Source: Caprimulgus europaeus
Taxonomy: Eukaryota; Chordata; Aves; Caprimulgiformes; Caprimulgidae
Assembly (NCBI GenBank): GCA_907165065.1
Contig: OU015526.1
Location: 73,040,223-73,104,222 of the forward strand
DNA length: 64,000 nucleotides
Reading direction: 5' to 3'
The notes under the pieces were generated by a model. The model made no database searches. It was not told the origin of the DNA and worked only from the letters and a program-made list of their open reading frames with translations. Shown in pieces: positions 52,001 to 61,100 of the stretch. Made by a program: the position numbers and the translations under genes. Position 1 is the stretch's first letter. Each line of letters begins with the position of its first letter.

Positions 52001-54552
52001 AACACTGACAATGTTATTGTTGGTTTGAAAATGGTTACTTCTGTGAGATTGAAAGACAGTAGGTCGGCAGCCAGCCAGTCGTATAAAGCAGAAACCCAAA
52101 CATGCCTATAAGTTTTAATTACAAGGCGATTAGTGGGTTATTAAGGATTGGCAGTAAAACTAATCCTCGTTATGTATTCCAGTACTGTAATTGACTGTTA
52201 CATAAATTACTAATTGGAATTATTTTAAAACAGTTTTTAAGATTGACGTATAACTGTAGTATTAGTCCAGTTTTGTGATATGAATTTAAACACTTAGACT
52301 TTTTATATGATTTGTATAAACGTAAGTGTCATTCAGTTTCTTTCCACATTGCCCAATTTCAAGTATCGGGCCTTTGTGAACAATGGGAGGGAAGGATCCT
52401 CCCCCTTATTTTTTCCTCTGAAAGTCACCAGTTTCTGTATAGTCACACTTCTTGTTTTAGATGCTGCTTGGTCTTTCTGAGTGAATGGAAAAATACTTTA
52501 AATAAAAAAAATAAATCAGGATTTATAACTGTTTTGGTCAGCTGAAAACTAGCAATCTTCTGTGGAATTGCTTGGTTTTCTGTAACATTTTAAAACTTGT
52601 ACTTTCTCTTTCATTCAAAAAAACCATATGTAGGTCACTAACTTTACGAGAAGCCGTTGGAATAGGTTGAATGTTTAACCTCTTGGTATTTCTTAAATGT
52701 TTAACTTTTTCTTGCTGCACTCTAATAGGTGAACTTTCTACAGCTGGCAGATGATTTCACTCATACAGAGCTACTGTGTGTCTCTCTTTTACCTCTATAC
52801 CTGTTTTTGCTTTTAGGGCTTTCTGTCTGAAACTAGTAATGGCTTCGATTCCATGATAATTTTCTGCAGTGGTGTGTTTGTTTTTGAATTTTAGCAAATT
52901 TGAAATTTTCTTTTTACTCTCTATTACAAAAGGGTGATATATACCAGCTCAGACACAAAAACCATCTTATTTAATGGGGGCAAATCCTAATCAGAATGAC
53001 TTAAGATAGAGGTAGAAAATGGTTGTATATTGTTAACTATCTTGGAGAAACGTGCCATCCTCTGGCTTTGGGTTTTCTTTCCTCTCTTCTGTCAGGACAC
53101 TTGACAATACTTTTTCATGCTCCTGGTATTCAGAAACATAAAGTAGTTGTGTTGGGTGTTAATCCTTTTTACTTGTTTTGGCAAGTGATTTATTCTGGGA
53201 GTTCACCACTGGAGCATGACTGGAAGTTAGTGCGAAGAGTCCTCTGCTCTGGTTTCGATTAGCTGGCTAATAATTTTCTTGACCTCTGGAAAGTCCCCTC
53301 TGTCTAGGTACTGCTCACTGATTTTAGAGATGAGCCAACAGAAATTCCCATTGAAATAAGCAGTCCTCTTGTAGCTCTCCCTGTCTTGGTGGAAACACCT
53401 GATGTGCTGGAGGAGCTTGTTGCTGAGGATGGTTAGAATTAAGAGGCATCTGGGACTGAGCCTGGAGCTGAGCTTGTGTTGTTGTGTGTGCTTGCCTTGC
53501 AGATGGCACCAAGCACCTACCACTTCCCCTCTCCCAGCATGCCAAATGGGAATTATGATTGTGATTAATTGGCTTGCATACTGCACTTTTTCCTGATAAA
53601 TACAAACCTTCCAAGCTCCCTGCTTCTGTCTGGCCAGGGAATGAAATGATGAGGCTTCATTCTGCAGGTTCCTGCCAGAGGTTCAAGATAAGGTCAATGC
53701 CATTTTTTCCCAATAAAAATGTCACTTACTTAGCATTTCTGTAACAGCATAATGTAATATCCCTATAGCTTGGCAGGTCCTGTGCCTATATTTTCCTGTC
53801 CCTATGGAAGATGCTTTCATTGAAAAGGGGAGTTGCATAATACATTTTTGAGATGTGATTTTTTTTTTTTTTTAAATCAGTTTTGAAGATACCGTAAGCT
53901 ACAAACTTCTTGGAAATTGTGGTGTGTCATGTCTTGATGCTGATAGACCTCAAGAGGAGAAAAACTAATGTTTGGTAAATTGCTTATAGTTATATTAACA
54001 GATTTTCATGTTAGTTAGAGAGTGCTTTATAGTAACTTTGTAAAGAGTAAAATACCCAATGCGATTCCCATTTAAAACATTGCTGTTGGGTGAGGGTGGG
54101 GATTGGAAGTGGTGGGGCAGTACTCCCATCGTTCCGAGGAAGTACAGCTGTAGCTCCATGGCTTTTGGTGGCGTGTGCATAATCATGGCTGTGGAAAATA
54201 TGCCTTAGGGCTAAGGATTGTACCTGCCTGTGCTGTGCTCCAGGCCTGTATTGGGTCAGGAGATCAAAGTACAGCCCGAAGTGCCCGCATCTGGCAACTT
54301 GTTGGATCATGACTAGCCCTTAGGCTCCTGGTTCCTTTGATTTATACCGCTGATAGAAACTTTAACTGTTTCTGAGTTGCCCAATCCTATACCTCCATTC
54401 ATGGTTTTGTAATACTGCTATTGTTGACAGGAGCAGTAACTTAATACCGTGGGAATGCTTATAGCATGGGAAGATGTAATCAATAATGGGTTTTTTCCAA
54501 GTTCGATTAATCATTTTTCTTGGATATTTCACTGAGGAACCATTATTTACTT

Positions 54553-54610
54553 TAAAAAAAACCAACAAAACAAAAACCAACCAACAAAAAACCACAAACC
54601 AAAACCCACA
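54553..54610 (+). repeat. C/A-rich low-complexity tract
   Basis: A-runs separated by CC or C (ACCAACAAAACAAAAACC and similar) over nearly 60 bp in the putative intron 1. Confidence 0.85.
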
Positions 54611-57268
54611 CTTACCTAATGAGTCTTATCCTCCAGTGGGGCCCTGTTGAAGATAGCTGAGCATGGCTCGTTAGTACCAATGTTGAACGCTATGCCAAGC
54701 CTGTGTGCTTCTGCACTTGCACAGCTTTCTGCTGCAGCTTGAAACTGAGTTTTACAGATGGCAGTGAAGTGGGGTGATGAGTGGGGCTCAGTGCTGGCAC
54801 AGCCTTTGAACAGAAGCTCCTGGCAGGGCAGCTGAGCTCTGTAGGGTGCTGGAGTTTTCTAGAAAGCCTCCAGTGAAAAGCAGTTTAATACCTTAAACTC
54901 TGTGGTGGATCAGGCCTTCATGCTGGGAGGTAAGCTGTTTCTTATGTCATAAGAATACTTTTTCCCAATTTTATATTGAAGAGTGAATACGATTGCTGTT
55001 TAGTTCCACTTAACTACTATTATTCACCAAGAAGGAGATGTTTCAGGCTAGACTCCCACACTCTCTAATTAAGGCAGCTTAAAATAAATTCATTTCTTCT
55101 GATGTCAGACAATGGTGCAGTATAGTTAAGTTCTCATATGCTACTTGTAAAATTTGCAGCAAGTGATTTCCTTCCTCTTCCCCTGAAGTGTTACCTCTGT
55201 AAAACGGAGATTTGTGCCTAGAAACAGTCCCAGTACATCCCAGGATACTTCGTAAGCCTGTGAATATGGTGGTGGTGTGGAGATCTCAATAAATTCTCCA
55301 TGTTCAGTTCCTCACTACTTGCCCATGGGTCCTATAAGGTTCGGTTGTGCATCTTTATGCTGTGGGCTTTGTCTTGGGAAAGAAAAAAAAAATCCCACAA
55401 AAAGTCCATGCCTGCCTGAATGAACTTTTTTGTGCACACGCTTCTGCTGGTGATAATTAACTTAGAATTAGTATAGTTCTCTAAGTGATGGTTAGTAATC
55501 TTCTAGGCAGTGGCTAACACTTTCTGATGACAAGTGTGGAGGAGTCTTCAAATCCAGTAAGAAAACTTCACGTGAGAAACTTGATTTAAATAGTCAGTGT
55601 ACATTTTGGTGATTTGGCAACTTTACTTGGGCTAGGTGCACACTTAGAAATATTTCAAAGTCAAGCCACTTGCAGAAGCTGGAGTAGCAGAAAACTGGGG
55701 CATCTTTCAGAAGGCGATACAAATATGAGATGCTCTGTTGGTGAGCTGGTAACCCACATAAAATTAGAAAAAAAAAAATCTAAAAAATGTCCTGAGCAAT
55801 CTGTTGTAGGAGGGTTATAAGACTACAGTGGAAGGAGATAACAAGGAGTGAGTAGCAGTGTTATCTGTTTCTGTTGTGCTTATTTATAAAGGTCACCGCA
55901 ACAGACTCGGGTTTCTGTGTGGATTGATTTGGCATGACAAAAAACCAGATCATTTAGTTTGGCTTGCTTTTGTTTCTCTGTCCTATTACACTAGGGTTAA
56001 AGTGGCTGAGAGCTTTCTGAGATGCCCTCTCCATGCTTCTAGTGCACTTTGCTTTCATCTGGTGCATACAGTATTCTCACCAAAACACTGAAGCGGGGAA
56101 AAAAGTGTTTTCCCTTTCCCTGGCAGCCTGCTACTGTCATGAACAGTGTGTGTTTAGGATGACAGGGAGGTTTTCAGCATAGGTTAGTTTGTGCTGAAAT
56201 GCTGATTTAAGTAGGTTCAAAATTAAGTGCTTCGGTGGAAGTTGCAGTATTCACATATGTAGTACTAACTCCCATTATTTCACTTGTTCTCGTACACAAA
56301 GTGTAATTTTTTTAAAGCTCAAAGTAGTTATGTTGGTTCTTATTTAATGGTGGCATCTTCCTGCCAGGTTTTGACTTCCCACTCCCACGTCTTTGATCGG
56401 TGTTGATACTAAAGAAAAACATTGCATAAATTGGCATGTCCTTTTAGGAGGAAAAAATAAATCTTTAACTTCTGTTTCCATTTGCTTATATGAAAAAAAA
56501 CCCACAGAAAATGTTATCCTTAACAAGGATAGAGAGTTACAACTTGGAGGAGGACATCTTGAAAGCTGTGGTCAAGTATCAGACAAGACCTTGCAGTAGA
56601 AGTATTCATAACCATATTAACAGCGTGAAGTGTGGTGCTCTCAAACTACAAAATTAGAATAGGCATGTTGGAAGTTCCAGTTGAGGGTCAAGACTGAATT
56701 GTATTTATAAAGCAGTCATATCCTAGGCACTGAAAATCAGCACTGCATCATTTGGGTCTCATTTTTGAATAAATACAGGATTTTAGCCTTTGGATCTTTG
56801 AACTTGGCATCTTTCTTATTCACGTGATATATTATGATGACAATAATGCAGTTGTGCTTTTAAATATAATCCCAAATATAGCAGGATCTAGTTTTCAGAG
56901 CTGACTTCAAGATCTTACAACAGTTCGATGGCATATATATTTCGAACCAGTGCACGTTATATCTCTGTGGAAGGTACCAACCTCATTGTCTCAGTTGGTT
57001 TTCCTGACATTGACTGCAGGTGCTGTATCAGTTATCTGTGTTGAAAGAAGTCTCTTGCCTACCCTTAATGCCAAATGGGAGGGGATGGGAAAAGGCAGAT
57101 CTTGCTGGGAACAGGGTACTACCAAATGCATTCTAAAACAGTGGCTCTCTTGTTCCCTGTGGCAACTGCAAAGATGTTTTTGAAATAGGGACATTTGATA
57201 AACTTTCATGAGGCAGCCATATAATAACTTCTTTTAAATTCCCAGGTAGCATACAAACCTGTTTTCTG

Positions 57269-57298
57269 TTGATGTAATGCTTTTATTTCTCCTTTCAG
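57269..57298 (+). promoter_or_regulatory. UGT8: Splice acceptor of the UGT8 coding exon
   Basis: A pyrimidine-rich tract (TTTTATTTCTCCTTTCAG) ends in AG at 57297-57298. A branch-point-like TTGAT has its A at 57272, about 26 nt before the exon. The known vertebrate UGT8 start, Met-Lys followed by a hydrophobic run, begins 2 nt into the exon. This shows that the 5' UTR comes from one or more upstream exons. Confidence 0.85.
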
Positions 57299-58122
57299 CT
57301 ATGAAGCCGTACGCTCCAGCTTTCATTCTCCTGTGGAGTGCTGTCGGGATAGTGAGGGCTGCCAAAATTGTTGTTGTGCCGCCAATTATGTTTGAAAGCC
57401 ATCTTTATATTTTCAAGACTCTGGCCTCAGCCTTGTATGACCAAGGTCACCAGACAGTGTTTCTCCTCTCTGAGGGCAGAGAGATTCCTCCATCTAATCA
57501 CTATAGACTTCAGCGCTACCCAGGGATCTTTAACAGCAGCACCTCGGATGACTTTCTCCAGTCCAAGATGAGGAGCATCTTCTCTGGGAGACTGACAGCC
57601 CTCGAACTGTTTGATATCCTGGACCACTATTCCAAGAACTGCGACATGATTGTTGGCAACCAAAACCTCATGCATGCCCTGAAACAGGAAAAATTTGACC
57701 TGCTCCTGGTAGATCCCAATGAGATGTGTGGATTTGTTATAGCTCATCTTTTAGGGGTTAAATATGCCGTTTTTTCCACTGGCCTCTGGTATCCAGCAGA
57801 AGTAGGTGCTCCAGCTCCCCTGTCTTATGTTCCAGAATTTAACTCACTGCTCACAGATCGCATGAACCTATTTGAGAGGATTAAAAATACTGTTGTTTAT
57901 CTTATTTCAAGATTTGGAGTTAGTTTTTTGGTTCTGCCAAAATATGAAAGGATAATGCAGAAATACAAGGTTCTACCAGAACGGTCCATGTATGACTTGG
58001 TTCATGGATCCAGCCTGTGGATGCTTTGCACTGATGTAGCACTGGAGTTTCCAAGACCTACGCTACCCAATGTTGTTTATGTGGGAGGAATCCTAACCAA
58101 ACCAGCCAGCCCTCTATCAGAA
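57299..58122 (+). CDS. UGT8: UGT8 first coding exon (ceramide UDP-galactosyltransferase, N-terminal half)
   Basis: UGT8 transfers galactose from UDP-galactose to ceramide in the ER lumen, making galactosylceramide for myelin. The exon starts at 57299, after a pyrimidine tract and AG at 57297-57298. The ATG is at 57301, and 274 codons run in phase 0 to 58122, where GTAAGG begins the intron. The predicted protein closely matches the known vertebrate UGT8 N-terminus. It has a hydrophobic signal peptide at about residues 1-20 (MKPYAPAFILL... to VRA), the FESH motif with the UGT-family catalytic His at residue 34, an N-glycosylation sequon N78-S-S, and the FDLLLVDPN segment with the probable partner Asp at 138. 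The vertebrate enzyme has about 541 residues, so roughly half is encoded here. The missing half holds the UDP-sugar signature and the C-terminal membrane anchor. No frameshift or stop is seen. An upstream in-frame ATG at 57277 lies in the splice-acceptor tract and was not chosen. Codons after 58122 are intronic read-through. Confidence 0.96.
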
Positions 58123-58128
58123 GTAAGG
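58120..58128 (+). promoter_or_regulatory. UGT8: Splice donor after the UGT8 coding exon
   Basis: GAA|GTAAGG is a near-consensus donor, with the intron starting at 58123. It falls where UGT8 homology stops (after ...KPASPLSE) and keeps phase 0. Beyond it the frame reads residues with no UGT8 similarity and stops at 58182. Confidence 0.9.
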
Positions 58129-61100
58129 TTTACTGAGCTTTACAGTAATTTCTGTGGTATCTGGTTGATCTCATATGATTAGTGGCAGGTTTTAAGCAGT
58201 GAATTTTAAATGAAATCTAGTATATTTTGTTGTTGCTTGGTGAAATAACACCCTTGAAGTCACTGAAAGTAGCTTGAAGGCGGTGGTGAAGTGGTATCAG
58301 ACACAAACTCATCAAAAGTCTTTTATGGTTGCAGGAAGTATTTTGCTTTTGAGTAAGGTACTTAATGGTACAGTAGAGGAAAAAAATAGGGCATGCTATC
58401 TTAGAAATTACATCTGTAGCTTGTAAACAAGTGAGGGGGTAAAATGGGAAGAAGGCTGAATGGATTAATACTGATTATGCTTAAAGAAGCCTGCTGATAG
58501 GTTATACTATCTAATTTCATGGTATTAGCGTGTTTATGGAGAGTTTGCTTCCCATGTTTTGATAGGTAAAAATGTCTTTAAAACTAGGTGTATATAAACA
58601 TGAAGAAACTGTTTATAGGCCAAGAAATGGAGATTATGCGAGTTGACAGTTGTTTTACTGTACACTTACTGGTCATCAGGTACTGAACTTCAGACTGAAA
58701 TAGTGATAGTGACTGGATTGATTCCAGAAATCCTGGCTGGACAGATTAATAATTAAGTTTGATTACTTAAGTGTACCATGTGATTTTTGATACCTCGTAT
58801 CCAAGAATGCCTCTGTTCAACAAAACAATGGTGAGTGACAGGCAGGAAAAAATTTCTGAGAAAACCATGTCATTTACACTTCTATTTATGTATACATGGA
58901 CAAATAGATCTTGAATTGGAGTTGATTATTAATGGACATTTCTGGATGGGTGGTAAATAGGTAGGTCAACCTGGAGTGCTCAACAATTTGCTTCTAAAAA
59001 TGCCTCATTCAGACTTTACTTTTTGCATGAAAAATGCCAGGCCTACTTTTCATTTGTTTTAGCCTGAACATTGGTAGTGGAAGGCTGGTTGGTGGTGGGT
59101 TTTTATTTATTCTTTGCACTATTGGTAGTGTCTTGACTTAGTAGTACCTTTTTTCACCAGCTTGGAAAACATCAGACAATTCCCTGATTTGGGCTGCAGG
59201 ATGTGGGGCGCTGAGCTAATTTCCTCATCCTTTTTTCCTCTATTCAACTTCAAATGTGTCTGAGCTGAGCAAGTGCAGGCACTTGCATCGCACTCTGAAC
59301 ATGCTGGTGGTTATATCTGAACGTTACTATTGTCTGTTCTACAGGGTGTCATCAGAGATGGCCATAACAGTGCTGTTCCCAAGTGGTTCTTCCTGTGCGC
59401 ATGTTGTGTTTAGAAATGGTCAGGTCGCACAGATATCCCAAGAAATCAGACTAAAGGTAGCTCTGTGCTGTCTAAAAGTTCAGTCCTGTTCTCTGCAGAA
59501 AATCTTGCTGGCTGGATTGAGTTTCAGCTCTTAATTTTCCAATATTTGCTTCTCCTGTAAGGAAAAAACTGTCTTTGCATGATAAATTTGGGCGCTATGT
59601 CAACACTGTCTATTTTTTTGTCTCTGTAGATTGGTCTTTAGGGTAAAAATTTAATTGTCTTCAGAAGCCAATACTTTCTTTGCTATAAAATGGAGTGGAA
59701 GACAATGAAAGGAGCAGTTTTCTTTCAGCATTTTACTGTAGGGATGTGTGTATATAGGTAGAGATATGTATTTGTACACACATATATAATATTTATTTGG
59801 AGACTTTTGAGAATATATTTTTGTGTACTTTCTAAGTTGATTCTGGAACCACAGATGTTGACCTGTTACAGTATCTTCTGATGCAAGAAGGTGGAATAGT
59901 AAGTAAAATGCTTAATATAACCAGACTGACACTGACCTTGAAATAGACTTGTAAGTAGAGTACATGCTTGCAAATACTTATTACTGGGTGGGGAGGGGAC
60001 ACATGACACCCTGTAATTATTTGAACTGAGACATTATTTACCTTCTCTTCTGGTTTTTTGTGCAATTCATTCTTATGATGTTCTAAGCATGGGCTTTGAT
60101 TGAATGCAAGAGAGAGAGTGCGTTCATGTATTGTTATGAAATTATATAATTTGTCCATGATGTTACACATAATACACTGTGATATGTATTGTAGGTAAAT
60201 TATTGGGCAATGTTTCTTTTTACTGAACAGTGAGATAAAATTCATAATTGTTGCTTTATTCTGACAGATTAAAATTGAATAGTTAGTGCTGTGACTGTTC
60301 TGCTGCATCTCTAAGGCAGGAGCCTTTGCTAATTTATTTTCTGCAGCTTTTAACCTGGTACATTAAGGTAAACCCAGAAGCAGAGCTGCTTCACATTTCT
60401 GTGATGGTCTGAAAATGGGGATGCTTCAGGAGCTGTCTCATAAATTAAAGCGATGTTCCTGCCCAGAAGTGGTCATCAGAAAAGAGGCATGTGACTGGAG
60501 ATAACGGCTTTAGCAGGCAAATTTAAGCTCCTGTTACAAGCCATTCAGGTCTCTTACATTCCCCAAAACTGCTTATAAGTAGCCTAGTCCACCTTTTCTG
60601 GTAGAGACATATTTTAAAATATCAGTGTTTGTTTGTTTTGGGTTTTTTAAAGTTCAAGATAGCTGCTTAACACAAAATACCCAGGCACCTCAGCAGTGGC
60701 ACTGCTGTTTCATTGGTGGAAAGTTTATTTTTTGGAGAGAGGGTAAAAAAGGAAAAAAGTAGTTTGTTTAACCAAAGCAGAATTCTACCACATAACTGAA
60801 AAGGTCTAGTTTTCTGCTAATAAGTAACATTTTAAAAATAAAATACAGTAATAATTGAACAATTACAAAGATCGAGGCCTCTGTTATGGGGTGGCTGTTT
60901 AGTTCTAGGGAATGTGGTAGCACTGCTTTGTGGTTGCTTGGAGTCCTTAAGTTTTCCTTAAACTTTCTTTAAAGAAAAGCTATAAGAACACAGCTTTAAA
61001 GGTAGCATGTAGCAAAGAATTCTGAATATCTGTGTCATGTAATAGTGCACGTATGAGGGGAAACAAACTTGACTCTTGCTTTGTTCTGTCCCTCTCTTAT

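Larger units (their letters stand above)
40841..57298 (+). other. UGT8: Probable UGT8 intron 1 (5'-UTR intron)
   Basis: This AT-rich DNA lies between the CpG island and the first coding exon, and no coding exon was recognised in it. It holds a hexamer repeat (42346-42375), a poly-A run near 42749, a perfect 18-bp palindrome (45030-45047), C/A-rich tracts (46052-46099 and 54553-54610) and a short coding-like patch on the minus strand (53227-53560). Alternative 5'-UTR exons could be present but cannot be identified from sequence. The 5' boundary depends on which donor in the CpG island is used. Confidence 0.65.

Noticed and set aside
54011..54310. 99-codon minus-strand frame beginning MIQQVARCGHFGLYF
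   Set aside because: It has a plausible composition, but no motif, splice context or family was recognised and it is short. Kept only as a weak candidate.
57277..57300. Upstream ATG giving UGT8 the extension MLLFLLSA
   Set aside because: These codons overlap the polypyrimidine tract and AG of the splice acceptor. Known vertebrate UGT8 begins at the Met encoded at 57301.
58123..58182. Extra C-terminal residues after PLSE in the UGT8 frame
   Set aside because: They start with a consensus splice donor (GTAAGG) and have no UGT8 similarity, so they are intronic read-through.
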